From the NCBI RefSeq assembly GCF_029892095.1, contig NZ_JARZAE010000004.1:7688001-7752000 (forward strand): a DNA stretch of 64,000 nt, in the 5' to 3' direction. Below the pieces are notes generated by a model, which saw nothing but the letters and a program-made list of their open reading frames with translations, had not been told where the DNA came from and searched no databases. This stretch comes from Kitasatospora sp. MAP12-44. GTDB taxonomy: Bacteria; Actinomycetota; Actinomycetes; Streptomycetales; Streptomycetaceae. The translations under genes and the position numbers were made by a program. Positions 8,422 through 17,130 of this stretch are shown here, one piece after another. Position 1 is the first letter of the stretch. Each line of letters begins with the position of its first letter.

Positions 8422-9306
8422 ATGCGCATCGGACTTCTGGGTACCGGCCCGTGGGCGCAGCGGGTGCACGCGCCCGTGCTGGCGGCCCACCCCGGCGTGG
8501 AGTTCGCCGGGGTGTGGGGCCGGCGCCCGGCGGCGGCCGCCGAACTCGCGGCGGCGCACGGGACGACGGCCTACCAGGACCTGGACGCGCTGCTCGCCGC
8601 CGTGGACGCGGTCTCGGTGGCCGTGCCGCCCGCCGTGCAGGCCGGGCTCGCGGTGCGCGCGGCCGAGGCGGGTCGGCACCTGCTGCTGGACAAGCCACTC
8701 GCCCTGGACGTCGAGCAGGCGGCCGCGGTGCTGGCGGCGGTCGAGCGGGCCCGGGTGCGCGCCGAGGTCTTCTTCACGCTGCGCTTCGACGAGGGCCAGT
8801 CCGCCTGGACGGACCAACAGGCGGCCAGCGGCGGCTGGTTCACCGGCCACGCGCAGTGGCTGGGCGCGGTCTTCACCACCGACAGCCCGTACGCGGCCTC
8901 GCCCTGGCGCCGCGAGCGGGGAGCGCTCTGGGACGTCGGCCCGCACGTGCTGTCGGTGCTGCTGCCCACGCTCGGCGAGGTCGAGCAGGTCACCGCGGCG
9001 GCCGGCCCCGGGGACACCGTGCACCTGGCCCTGCGGCACGCCGGCGGCGCCTCCAGCACCGCGAGCCTCAGCCTGACGGCCCCGGCGGCGGCCGCCGGAG
9101 TGGGCATCGAGCTGCGCGGGGAGGCCGGGGTGAGCAGGCTGCCCGGCTCCACCGCCGGTCCCGGCGCGGCCTTCCACCGCGCCGTCGACGCCCTGCTCGC
9201 GGACCAGCCGCACCCGTGCGACGCGGCCTTCGGCCTGCGTGTGGTGCGCCTGCTGGCCGCCGCGGAGGAGGCGCTGGCCACCGGCACCACGGTCCGGGGG
9301 CTCTGA
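8422..9306 (+). CDS. Gfo/Idh/MocA family oxidoreductase
   Basis: A 294-residue NAD(P)-dependent oxidoreductase. The nucleotide-binding start MRIGLLGTGPWAQRVHAP gives the GxGxxA-type loop, and HLLLDKPLALDVEQA contains the EKP-like motif, here DKP, whose Lys is the usual catalytic residue. The C-terminal half resembles the Gfo/Idh substrate domain. It probably oxidises a sugar or cyclitol hydroxyl. ATG 8422 follows a GAGGACG site. An upstream in-frame ATG (8313) would add a tail encoded by the tandem repeat and is less likely. Confidence 0.84.
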   Translation: MRIGLLGTGPWAQRVHAPVLAAHPGVEFAGVWGRRPAAAAELAAAHGTTAYQDLDALLAAVDAVSVAVPPAVQAGLAVRAAEAGRHLLLDKPLALDVEQAAAVLAAVERARVRAEVFFTLRFDEGQSAWTDQQAASGGWFTGHAQWLGAVFTTDSPYAASPWRRERGALWDVGPHVLSVLLPTLGEVEQVTAAAGPGDTVHLALRHAGGASSTASLSLTAPAAAAGVGIELRGEAGVSRLPGSTAGPGAAFHRAVDALLADQPHPCDAAFGLRVVRLLAAAEEALATGTTVRGL

Positions 9307-9411
9307 GTTCGGGGGCTGCGAGTTCGGGGGCTCTGAGGGCGTTATTCGATGGATCACCGCACCGCGCGAACCTAGAGTGACGGGACACGATGTCGTCACC
9401 AGGAGCGGGCC

Positions 9412-11274
9412 ATGCGAACGCACTATCCTCGCACCCCGCACCTGCCCTGGTCGCCGGGCGCCACCGCGGACGACGTCCGCAGTGGGGACCTCTCAGGGCT
9501 GCTGGGGCGCGAGGTGGTGGTCACCGAGAAGCTCGACGGTGAGAACACCACGCTCTACCCGGACGGCCTGCACGCCCGTTCGCTGGACTCCGCGCACCAT
9601 CCGTCCAGGGCCTGGGTGAAGGCCCTGCAGGGGCGGATCGCCCGGTCGATCCCGGCGGGCTGGCGGGTGTGCGGGGAGAACCTCTACGCCCGGCACTCGA
9701 TCGCCTACCAGGAGCTGGAGAGCTGGTTCTACGCCTTCTCGGTCTGGGACGGCGAGCACTGCCTGGACTGGGACCGCACAGTGCGCTGGACCCGGCGGGT
9801 GGGCCTGCCGGTGCCGCCCGTGCTGTGGCGCGGCGTGCTGGACGAGCGGGCCGTACGGTCGCTGCGCGTGCTGCGGCTGGACACCGCGCGCCAGGAGGGC
9901 TACGTGGTGCGCAGCGTCGAGGGCTTCGAGCGGGGGCAGTTCGCCGACCGGGTGGCCAAGTGGGTCCGTCCGGCGCATGTCAGCACCGACACGCACTGGA
10001 TGTACGCGCCGGTCGTGCCGAACGGCCTGCGGCCGGGCGCCGCGCTGTGGGACGTCCGCTCGGGGGCGGCGGTCGACGTGCCCTCGCTGCTGGCGGCGCT
10101 GGAGCTGGAGCCGGTCGACCTGGGTGGTGAGCCGGCCGACTTGGGTGGGGAGCGGGCCGCCGGGCGGGCTGAGGCGGTGGTGGCCGATGTCTGCGCCCGG
10201 CTCGACCTGCTGGGCCGGACCGGCTCCGCCCGGCTGACCGGCGTGCTGGCGGCGCTGCTGCACGGCGGGCGGCGGGCCCGGCTGGCGCCCAGGCTGGTGG
10301 CGCCGCTCGGCATGCGTCAGGCACGCCGGGTCGCCGACCTGGTCGGGCTGCACACCGCGCTGCACCGCCCGTTCCCCGACGAGGAGCGCAGGGCCGGGCT
10401 GGTCCGGCTCTCCGCTGCGGCCGACCTGGGTGTGCTGCACGCGCTCGCGGCCGCGGCACTGACCGGCCCGACCGGCCCGACCGGCCCGACCGGCCCGGAG
10501 GCTGCCGAGGCCCGCGAGGCCCGTGAGCAGGTCGACTGGTCGGCGCTGGTCGCGGACGAGGCCGGCCTGCTCGGCGAGGAGCCGTTGGAGCCGCTGCGGA
10601 CCGGCCTGCGCCAGGCACTCACCGGCCTGGGCACCGAGGCGCGCGACCGCTGCTGGGCGCAGACCCTGGAGGGCTGCGCGCTGGGCCGGGTCACCACCAC
10701 CGAGGAGGCGGTGGCGCGGAGTTGGCGCTGGCGCGCGGGGGAGTTCCCCCGGCTGGTCGTCACGGTGGGGCCCTCCGGCAGCGGCAAGAGCCGGTTCGCC
10801 CGCAGCCTGCCCGGCGTCGACGAAGTGATCTCGCTGGACGACCTGCGCCAGGCCCGTGGCGACCGCTCCGACCAGCGGGCCAACCCCGACGTGCTGCGCG
10901 CGGGCCTGGAGCGGCTCGACGCCGCCCTGACCGGCCGTCGGACGGTGGTCTGGGACGCCACCTCGCTCACCCAGCGGCAGCGCTCGCTGGTGCACGCGGT
11001 GGCGCACCGGCGCGACGCGCTGCTCACGCACGCCGTGCTGGTCGTCGGCGAGGACGCGGTGGCGCGGCGCAACGCCGGCCGCGAGCACCAGGTGCCGGTC
11101 GAGGTGCTCGCCGCCCAACTCGCCCGGTTCGCCCCGCCCTACCCCGGCCAGGCGCACCGCACCTGGTACGTCGGCCCGGGCGGGACGGTCGACGACACGG
11201 CCGGAACACTCGACGCACGCGACGCATTCGACGCATTCGACGCACTCCACGCACTCGACGTCAGGGAGGCGTGA
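9412..11274 (+). CDS. RNA ligase fused to polynucleotide kinase (RNA repair)
   Basis: A 620-residue two-domain protein. The N-terminal part is an ATP-dependent nucleotidyltransferase of the RNA-ligase family: motif I is EKLDGEN with the AMP-accepting Lys40, FYAFSVWD resembles motif III, EGYVVRS (Glu162-Gly163) motif IV, and KWVRP (Lys183) motif V. A middle helical segment with a GPTGPTGPTGPT linker follows. The C-terminal domain is a P-loop kinase with GPSGSGKS (Lys459), SLDDLR (Asp476-Asp477) and WDATSLTQRQR, like T4 Pnkp or AAA_33 kinases. Together these can phosphorylate 5'-OH ends and seal RNA. Its stop overlaps the start of the next RNA-processing gene (TGATG), so the two are translationally coupled. 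Confidence 0.88.
   Translation: MRTHYPRTPHLPWSPGATADDVRSGDLSGLLGREVVVTEKLDGENTTLYPDGLHARSLDSAHHPSRAWVKALQGRIARSIPAGWRVCGENLYARHSIAYQELESWFYAFSVWDGEHCLDWDRTVRWTRRVGLPVPPVLWRGVLDERAVRSLRVLRLDTARQEGYVVRSVEGFERGQFADRVAKWVRPAHVSTDTHWMYAPVVPNGLRPGAALWDVRSGAAVDVPSLLAALELEPVDLGGEPADLGGERAAGRAEAVVADVCARLDLLGRTGSARLTGVLAALLHGGRRARLAPRLVAPLGMRQARRVADLVGLHTALHRPFPDEERRAGLVRLSAAADLGVLHALAAAALTGPTGPTGPTGPEAAEAREAREQVDWSALVADEAGLLGEEPLEPLRTGLRQALTGLGTEARDRCWAQTLEGCALGRVTTTEEAVARSWRWRAGEFPRLVVTVGPSGSGKSRFARSLPGVDEVISLDDLRQARGDRSDQRANPDVLRAGLERLDAALTGRRTVVWDATSLTQRQRSLVHAVAHRRDALLTHAVLVVGEDAVARRNAGREHQVPVEVLAAQLARFAPPYPGQAHRTWYVGPGGTVDDTAGTLDARDAFDAFDALHALDVREA
10461..10498 (+). repeat. 9-bp tandem repeat encoding GPT linker
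   Basis: Four copies of the 9-mer GACCGGCCC inside the RNA ligase/kinase gene encode a collagen-like Gly-Pro-Thr run between the ligase-side helical region and the kinase side. Confidence 0.9.
11216..11262 (+). repeat. 9-bp tandem repeat at the C-terminus of the ligase/kinase gene
   Basis: Degenerate copies of GACGCATTC/CACGCACTC encode DARDAFDAFDALHALD at the extreme C-terminus of the ligase/kinase, immediately before the ribosome site (AGGGAGG) of the downstream gene. Confidence 0.85.
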
Positions 11275-14240
11275 TGCGCACCAGCGAGGAGATCTACCAC
11301 CGGATCCGCTGGGACCAGCGGTTCGACCCGGCGCGGTTCGTGCTCGGGCTGAACGTGCGCGGCCGCGCCCCCAAGCGGGTACCGCTGCCCGCCTTCGTGC
11401 CCGGCGGCGACATCCCGTGGCACCGGGTGCTGTTCGTCGAGGCGGACGGCGAGCTGGTCTGGGACCGGGCGGCCGGTCTTGACCGGGTCGACTCCTCGGG
11501 GCTCGGCCGGGTACGGGAGCCGCGCCGGCTGCGCGCGCCGTTCTTCACCGCCAGGACGCCGCACGCCTGGAGCCCAGCAGCAGGCTGGCGGCCGGCCGAG
11601 TGGGACGGGTCGGCGTCGACCTCCTCGGGCGCCGTACGGGTGATCACCTGGAACACGCTGTGGGATCGCTATGACAGCGACCGGATCGACACCGCCCGCC
11701 GCCGCCCGCTGCTGCTGGCCGCCCTGGAACGCGCCGACGCGGACGTCATCGCCCTCCAGGAGGTGGAGGCCGGGCTGCTCACGCTGCTGCTCGCGGCGCC
11801 CTGGATCCGGGCCCGCTACACCCTGGGCACCGACCCGGTCGGCCGGGACATCGACGACAGCGGGCTGCTGCTGCTCAGCCGCCTGCCCGTCCGGGAGGCG
11901 GCCTGGCACCTGCTCGGCCCGCACAAGGCCGTCACGGCGGTCACCGTGCAGAGCGCCGCCGGGCCGGTCACGGTGCTCAACACGCACCTGAGCAGCGACC
12001 ACTCGGACCGCGGAGCGGACCGGCGGACGGCCGAACTGGCCCGGCTGGCCCAGGGGTTGGCCGAGGTGGAGGGTGACGTGGCGCTGCTCGGCGACTTCAA
12101 CGACGGCAGCCACGGCAGCCACGGCAGCCACGGCGGCGATGGCAGGCACAGTGCCGGTGCGGGCCCGGCCGGTGCGCTCGCGCTGCGGGACGCCTGGAGC
12201 GAGCTGCGCGGCCACGACGACAGCACACCCACCTTCGACCCGCGGGTCAACCCGCTGGCTGCCGTCTCCTCGCTCTCCGGCCGGGCCTCCCGGCTGGACC
12301 GGGTGCTGCTGCGCGGGCGCTTGCGGGCGAGCGCGGTGGCGCTGCACGGCGACACCCCGGCCACGCCCGACGGGCTCTTCGTCTCCGACCACTACGGCGT
12401 GGCGGCCGAGCTGGTGGCCGAACTCTCCGGCGGTGAACCGGAGTCGGACGTCGAGGTGCTCGACTCCGCGCCGACCGCCCGCACGGCGCTGGCCTGGATC
12501 CCACCGGCCGAGCTGTGGCCGGCGATCCAGCAGGTCCGCCGCGAGCACGACCGGCAACTCGACCGCTGGCCGCCGCATGTGAACCTGCTGTTCGGCTTCG
12601 TACCGGAGTCCGACTTCGAGCGGGCGGCCGCGCTGGTCGCCGCGGCGGTGGCCGACCTCGCGCCGTTCACCGCCCGGCTCGAAGGGGTGCGCAGCTTCAA
12701 GCACCGCGAGGCCGCCACACTCTGGCTCGACCCGGCCGCCGCCGACCCGGCGCCGTGGGCGGCGCTGCACCGGGCGCTGCGGCAGCGGTTCCCGCGCTGC
12801 CGGGGCCGCGAGGAGGGCTACACCCCGCATCTGACGCTGGGTCGCACCGGCGACCCGCACCGCCTCGCCGCCGCCTGTGCCGAGCGGCTGGGCGGTATGT
12901 CGGCGCAGGTGGGGGAGTTGGTGCTGCTCTCGCGGCGGGGCGAGGAGCCGATGCGGGTGCGGGCCGTGGTCGCGCTGGGGACGGGCGAGCTGCGCCGGCC
13001 GCCGGAGCCGGCCGTCCACACTCTGGAGGCGGACCAGGTCGCGGAGCAGCAGGTCGCGCAGCACGCCGCGCAGCACGTTGCGGCGCGGCTCGCGCAGGCG
13101 CTGGACGAGGGCGTCGTGCACGTGGTGGGTTCGCGCCGCCTGGGGTGCGCGTCGGCCGGTGCGGACCTGGACCTGGTGGTGGCGCTGCCGGGCGCCGTCG
13201 ACCCGGAGCACCTGCGGGCCCGGGTGCGGGCGGCGCTGCCGGAGGCGGTCCGGCTCCGCCAGGTGACCGGCGCCAGGGTGCCGGGGTTGCGCTGGCAGGT
13301 CGGCGGGCTCAGCGTCGACCTGGCCGTGGTCGCCACCGGGCAGCTCGCCCCGGCCGAGGCGGTGGACCGGCGCGGCGAGTTGGGCGAGGCCGCCGCGACG
13401 GCGCTCAGCGCGGTCAGCGACGCGGACGCGCTGCTCGCCGCGACGGACGGCGGACGGGACGGCCGATGGGCCGGCCCCGCGTTCGTCGCCCTGGCCCGCC
13501 AGGTGAAGGCCTGGGCGAGGGCGCGCGGGCTGGACTCGGCGCCCTTCGGCGGACTGCCCGGCCTGGCCTGGACCGTTCTGGCGGCCCGTACGGTCCGCGA
13601 GGCCGGTGGGGCAGGTGGGGCAGGTGAGCTGTCGGCCGCCGACCTGCTGCGGCACTTCTTCGGCAGCTGGGCCGCCTGGGACTGGCGCGAACCGGTCACC
13701 CTGAGCACCGAGCCCGCGATCGCCGGCTCCGAGGCTGCGGTGTCGATCATGACGCCGACCGCGCCGGTCCGCTCCTGTACCGAGCAAGTCGGCTTCGGCT
13801 GGCTGGAGTTGCTGGTCCAGGAGCTCTACCAGGCCTGGGAGGTGCTGGAGTCGGCGGCCGAGAGCGGCGGCGACCCCTGGCCCGAGCTGCTCTCCCCGCC
13901 GCCCCTGCACAGCCGGCACGCGGCCTGGGCCGTGCTGACCGTCCGGGCCGTGCGCGGTGAGGAGTTCGACAGCACGCTCGGCCGAGTCCGCGGCCGCCTG
14001 CGCGCGCTGCTCGCCGCCCTGGAGCACGCCGGCGTGGTGGACGTCCACGCCTGGCCCCACCCGTTCGCGAGCGAGCAGGGCCTGGCCCGCTACGCGATCG
14101 GGCTCGGCCGCACCCCGCCCGACGCCGCCAAGTTGGCCGAGATCACCGCCGGTTGGGCCAAGGGCCTGCCCGGCGCGGAGATCGGCTGGGCGGACTGCGG
14201 CACCGTCCCGACACTGCGGCCTTACCGACCGGGGGAGTGA
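11274..14240 (+). CDS. Multidomain RNA-repair protein: MJ1316 + EEP + 2H phosphoesterase + poly(A)-polymerase-like NTase
   Basis: A 988-residue fusion. Residues 1-80 form an MJ1316 (DUF504) domain (RTSEEIYHRIRWD, IPWHRVLF, LVWDR) that is thought to recognise RNA cyclic-phosphate ends. Residues 120-385 form an endonuclease/exonuclease/phosphatase domain (TWN127, LQEVE, LGD274FND, SDH373). Residues 410-575 form a 2H/LigT phosphoesterase with H435VN and H519LT. Residues 600-980 form a nucleotidyltransferase with GS(619-620), Asp631/Asp633 and Asp682, followed by a helical domain and VSIMTPTAPVRSCTEQVG, which resembles the eukaryotic poly(A) polymerase signature. The start overlaps the ligase stop behind AGGGAGG. 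The set suggests end-healing, phosphate removal and 3' extension of damaged RNA. ORFs antisense to it are shadows. Confidence 0.88.
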   Translation: MRTSEEIYHRIRWDQRFDPARFVLGLNVRGRAPKRVPLPAFVPGGDIPWHRVLFVEADGELVWDRAAGLDRVDSSGLGRVREPRRLRAPFFTARTPHAWSPAAGWRPAEWDGSASTSSGAVRVITWNTLWDRYDSDRIDTARRRPLLLAALERADADVIALQEVEAGLLTLLLAAPWIRARYTLGTDPVGRDIDDSGLLLLSRLPVREAAWHLLGPHKAVTAVTVQSAAGPVTVLNTHLSSDHSDRGADRRTAELARLAQGLAEVEGDVALLGDFNDGSHGSHGSHGGDGRHSAGAGPAGALALRDAWSELRGHDDSTPTFDPRVNPLAAVSSLSGRASRLDRVLLRGRLRASAVALHGDTPATPDGLFVSDHYGVAAELVAELSGGEPESDVEVLDSAPTARTALAWIPPAELWPAIQQVRREHDRQLDRWPPHVNLLFGFVPESDFERAAALVAAAVADLAPFTARLEGVRSFKHREAATLWLDPAAADPAPWAALHRALRQRFPRCRGREEGYTPHLTLGRTGDPHRLAAACAERLGGMSAQVGELVLLSRRGEEPMRVRAVVALGTGELRRPPEPAVHTLEADQVAEQQVAQHAAQHVAARLAQALDEGVVHVVGSRRLGCASAGADLDLVVALPGAVDPEHLRARVRAALPEAVRLRQVTGARVPGLRWQVGGLSVDLAVVATGQLAPAEAVDRRGELGEAAATALSAVSDADALLAATDGGRDGRWAGPAFVALARQVKAWARARGLDSAPFGGLPGLAWTVLAARTVREAGGAGGAGELSAADLLRHFFGSWAAWDWREPVTLSTEPAIAGSEAAVSIMTPTAPVRSCTEQVGFGWLELLVQELYQAWEVLESAAESGGDPWPELLSPPPLHSRHAAWAVLTVRAVRGEEFDSTLGRVRGRLRALLAALEHAGVVDVHAWPHPFASEQGLARYAIGLGRTPPDAAKLAEITAGWAKGLPGAEIGWADCGTVPTLRPYRPGE
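12107..12140 (+). repeat. 9-bp tandem repeat encoding GSHGSHGSHGG
   Basis: Three exact copies plus a partial copy of the 9-mer GGCAGCCAC follow directly after the catalytic GDFND of the EEP domain, inserting a Gly-Ser-His loop next to the active site. Confidence 0.9.
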
Positions 14241-14260
14241 CGGAGCCTCAAAGATCAAGC

Positions 14261-15352
14261 TCAGGCCGGGCGGCGGTCGGCGGGGCGGCGCGGGGGGATG
14301 GGGGTGGAGGGGAAGTCGCGGGGGCCGGTCCAGAGGGTGGGGACGGCGTCGACGCGGCGGCAGATCTCGTAGGCGATGGACTCGTAGTTGACCCGCCAGC
14401 CCCGGAAGTGCGGCCAGGCCAGCACGGTCGGCCGTTCGGTGTCGAAGCCGGCGGCGACGACCATCGTCACGGCGGCGTCGAACTCGGCGTAGCTGAGCCG
14501 CAGCGGGCCGTCCGGTTGCGGGTCGGGGTCGAAGGGGACCCGTAGCACCCGGGCGATGTCACGCAGCGCCGTGAACCCGGCGCGCAGCACCAGCCGCGCC
14601 TCGGGTGGCGCGGTGCGCGGGTTGAGCGAGAGCTGCAGCGCGGCGCCGTCCATCACGGCGATCAGGCCGACGATCCAGCTGCGGTAGGGCTGCGGCGAGC
14701 GGAAGGAGAGCAGCACGGGGTAGTTGGAGTGGCTCTCGCCGAGTTCGGCGGCCAGCCGCTCCCAGTCGCGGTAGAGCGCGGGCAGCGCGGTCTCGGTGTC
14801 GACCAGCGACTGACGGGCCAGCAGCTCGGGTCCCCAGGCGGGCTCTCCGGCGCGCGACTGGAGCAGCGTCACCTCCAGCTCGCGGCGGTTGTAGGAGCTG
14901 TAGAGGGTGGGCAGGTAGGCGATCTGCAGGGCGATCACCAGCGGCCCGCTGGCCGCGGCCAGGAAGTCCAGGGCGGAGAGCCGCAGCCGGTCGCCGCTGG
15001 CGTAGCCGAGGGTGAAGAGGCTGGAGCCGGCCTCGCGCAGCGCGACGCTCCAGGAGAGGTCGGAGTCGGCGTACAGCAGCATGGTGAAGCCGGCCAGGAA
15101 GGCGGAGAGCCAGCAGAACAGCATGCCGACCAGCATCAGCGGCGCCAGCCAGGCCTGCGCGCGGTCGTGGGCCCGGTAGGTGCCGAACGGGTTCGCGCAG
15201 AGCCGCAGCACGGTACGCAGCAGCCGCCAGAGCCGGGTGACCAGCGAGGAGTAGAGCCCCCGGGGCACCACCAGCGTGCGCAGGATGCTGGCGACGGTGA
15301 GTGCGAGCAGCAGGACGCCGGCCACTGCGGAGATCATCCTCATGGCGACCAT
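14261..15352 (-). CDS. Membrane protein with ion-channel-like pore region
   Basis: About 363 residues. Hydrophobic segments lie near the N-terminus (AGVLLLALTVASILRTLVV), at LAPLMLVGMLFCWLSAFLAGFTMLLY, and after the loop SLFTLGYASGD, which resembles a divergent two-pore-domain potassium-channel selectivity filter (TLGYxS rather than TVGYG). A second helix follows (ASGPLVIALQIAYLPTLYSSYNRRE), then a large cytosolic C-terminal domain of about 200 residues. The role as a channel is inferred from this arrangement only. I took the first ATG of MVAMRM; no start has a good ribosome site. Its 3' end lies 20 bp from the RNA-repair gene, convergently. Confidence 0.65.
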   Translation of the reverse strand: MVAMRMISAVAGVLLLALTVASILRTLVVPRGLYSSLVTRLWRLLRTVLRLCANPFGTYRAHDRAQAWLAPLMLVGMLFCWLSAFLAGFTMLLYADSDLSWSVALREAGSSLFTLGYASGDRLRLSALDFLAAASGPLVIALQIAYLPTLYSSYNRRELEVTLLQSRAGEPAWGPELLARQSLVDTETALPALYRDWERLAAELGESHSNYPVLLSFRSPQPYRSWIVGLIAVMDGAALQLSLNPRTAPPEARLVLRAGFTALRDIARVLRVPFDPDPQPDGPLRLSYAEFDAAVTMVVAAGFDTERPTVLAWPHFRGWRVNYESIAYEICRRVDAVPTLWTGPRDFPSTPIPPRRPADRRPA

Positions 15353-15455
15353 TGTCGATGATCGGGCCGCCCGGCTCGGACAGCTGCCCGAGCCGGGCGG
15401 TACCCGCGCGTCGTCGGGGCCTCGTCGGAGCGTCCCGGACCGCGTCAAACCGCCG

Positions 15456-16913
15456 TCAGACCGCCGTCAGGTCCTCGTCGGACGGGGCCGGCGCCAGGTA
15501 CTCCTCGCGGATCTCGTTCGGTCCGAACGGCCAGATCCCCTCCACCCGGGCCCAGAGCGCGAACGCCAGGCTGCCCAGCACGACCCAGGCCAGCGACCAC
15601 TCGATGGGGTGGAAGCCGGGCGAGTTCTTGTCCGCGTAGCCGTAGACGACCAGCCAGCCGACCGCGGCGACGATGCTCGGCGCCGGGTAGAGCCACATCG
15701 TGTACGGCCGGCGCAGGGCGGGCTGCCGGCGGCGCAGCACGGTGACGGCCAGGATCTGCGCGAACGCCTGGACGATCACCATCACGGTGGTGAGCAGGTC
15801 GATCAGGATGGTGAGCGGCGGGTGCGTGGCGCTGGCCCCGACGTGCCGGCTCAGGTAGAAGCCGGCGAAGGTGACCACGCTCATCGTCAGCAGCCCCAGC
15901 ACCGGGAACCGGTGCCTGGCGTGCAGCCTGCCGTAGGAGCGGAAGAAGACGCCGTCGCGCGCCGCGTCGTACGGGACGCGGGAGCCGCCGAGCAGGCCGG
16001 TGAAGACCGAGGCGAAGGCGGTGACCAGGATGAGCACGGTGACCACGTCGGCCGCGTTCCTGCCCCAGGTCTTCTGCAGCACAGCCGAGGCGACGGACTG
16101 CGAGGCGATCGAGTTGGGGTCGAGCATGTCGCGCCAGTTGATCACCCCCAGCACGCCGATCTGGAGCAGCAGGTAGATGCCCATGATGCCGACGATCGAG
16201 TAGATGACGGCTCGTGGCATCACCCGGCCCGGGTCCTTCACCTCGGCGCCCATATAGGCGGCGGTGTTGTAGCCGAGGTAGTCGTAGATTCCGATGGTCA
16301 GTCCGGCTGCGAAGCCGATCCAGAACTGTCCGTGGGTCAGCTGGATGGCGTGCGCGGGCCAGCTGAAGGCCCGGGATGGGCTGAAGTGGGTGTAGGAGGC
16401 CAGGATGACGGCGGCGACCGAGGTGATCATCACGCCCCACATCACCGTGGTGATCTTCGCGATGCTCTCCACCCGGCGCCAGAGCAGCACGGTGACCAGC
16501 ACGACGAAGGCCAGTCCGACCAGGTCGCCCTGGCCCTTGGTCATGCCCGGCCACAGGTAGCCGAGGTACTGGACGAAGCCGACCACCCCGGTGGACATGA
16601 TCAGCGGGATGAAGAGCATCGCCGTCCAGACGAAGAGGAACGGCATCAGCCGCCCGCTGCGGTACTGGAAGGCCTCGCGCAGATAGACATAGCTGCCGCC
16701 GGAGCCGGGGAGCGAGGCGCCGAGTTCGGCCCAGACCAGTCCGTCGACGAGGGCGAGCACCGCGCCGGCGATCCAGCCGATGACGGCCTGCGGGCCGCCG
16801 AAGGCGGCCACCATCAGCGGGATGGTGACGAAAGGTCCGATCCCGCACATCTGGCTCATGTTGATGGCGGTGGCCTGGAAGAGGCCGATTCTTCGGGTGA
16901 AGCCTGGGGACAC
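15456..16913 (-). CDS. APC family amino-acid permease
   Basis: A 485-residue transporter with about twelve hydrophobic segments. The first helix carries the APC hallmark MCGIGPFVTIPLMVAAFGG, and GAVLALVDGLVWAELGASLPGSGGSYVYLREAF is the conserved helix 2-3 region. The substrate is probably an amino acid or polyamine but cannot be fixed from sequence. It starts at GTG 16913 behind CGGAGG. It diverges from a frameshifted ROK regulator gene; the spacer holds its likely promoter and an operator-like palindrome, suggesting that the regulator controlled this permease. Confidence 0.87.
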   Translation of the reverse strand: MSPGFTRRIGLFQATAINMSQMCGIGPFVTIPLMVAAFGGPQAVIGWIAGAVLALVDGLVWAELGASLPGSGGSYVYLREAFQYRSGRLMPFLFVWTAMLFIPLIMSTGVVGFVQYLGYLWPGMTKGQGDLVGLAFVVLVTVLLWRRVESIAKITTVMWGVMITSVAAVILASYTHFSPSRAFSWPAHAIQLTHGQFWIGFAAGLTIGIYDYLGYNTAAYMGAEVKDPGRVMPRAVIYSIVGIMGIYLLLQIGVLGVINWRDMLDPNSIASQSVASAVLQKTWGRNAADVVTVLILVTAFASVFTGLLGGSRVPYDAARDGVFFRSYGRLHARHRFPVLGLLTMSVVTFAGFYLSRHVGASATHPPLTILIDLLTTVMVIVQAFAQILAVTVLRRRQPALRRPYTMWLYPAPSIVAAVGWLVVYGYADKNSPGFHPIEWSLAWVVLGSLAFALWARVEGIWPFGPNEIREEYLAPAPSDEDLTAV

Positions 16914-16958
16914 CGGGAACCTCCGGGCGTGGGGGAGAGCGCGAGGCGGGGTGTGATT

Positions 16959-16987
16959 AAGTTAAGTATCCTTACTTTCCGCGTCAA
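16959..16987 (-). promoter_or_regulatory. Candidate promoter of the APC permease with overlapping palindrome
   Basis: On the minus strand, TTGACG (16982-16987) and TAACTT (16959-16964) are separated by exactly 17 nt. The spacer contains a perfect inverted repeat AAGTA-TCCT-TACTT (16964-16977), a plausible repressor site between the divergent permease and ROK genes. Confidence 0.6.
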
Positions 16988-17130
16988 GACCGCTCCGGTA
17001 ACAAGCCAATACGCGCGGCGCGAGGGGCTATGGGGAGAGCCCCACGGCGTCGGCGGCCTACCGCCGGCGCATACAGTGGCGGCAGCAGAAAGCTGATCGA
17101 ATCGGACACCACGAGGGCACGGAGGCGATG

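Noticed and set aside
11139..14258. 1039-residue open frame antisense to the RNA-repair fusion gene
   Set aside because: It is the mirror of a GC-biased real gene: Gly/Arg/Gln-rich with no domain, and the sense strand has clear catalytic motifs.
15276..17096. 606-residue plus-strand open frame over the permease and channel-like genes
   Set aside because: Composition is Asp/Gly/Gln/Val/His-rich nonsense and it opposes a well-supported transporter.
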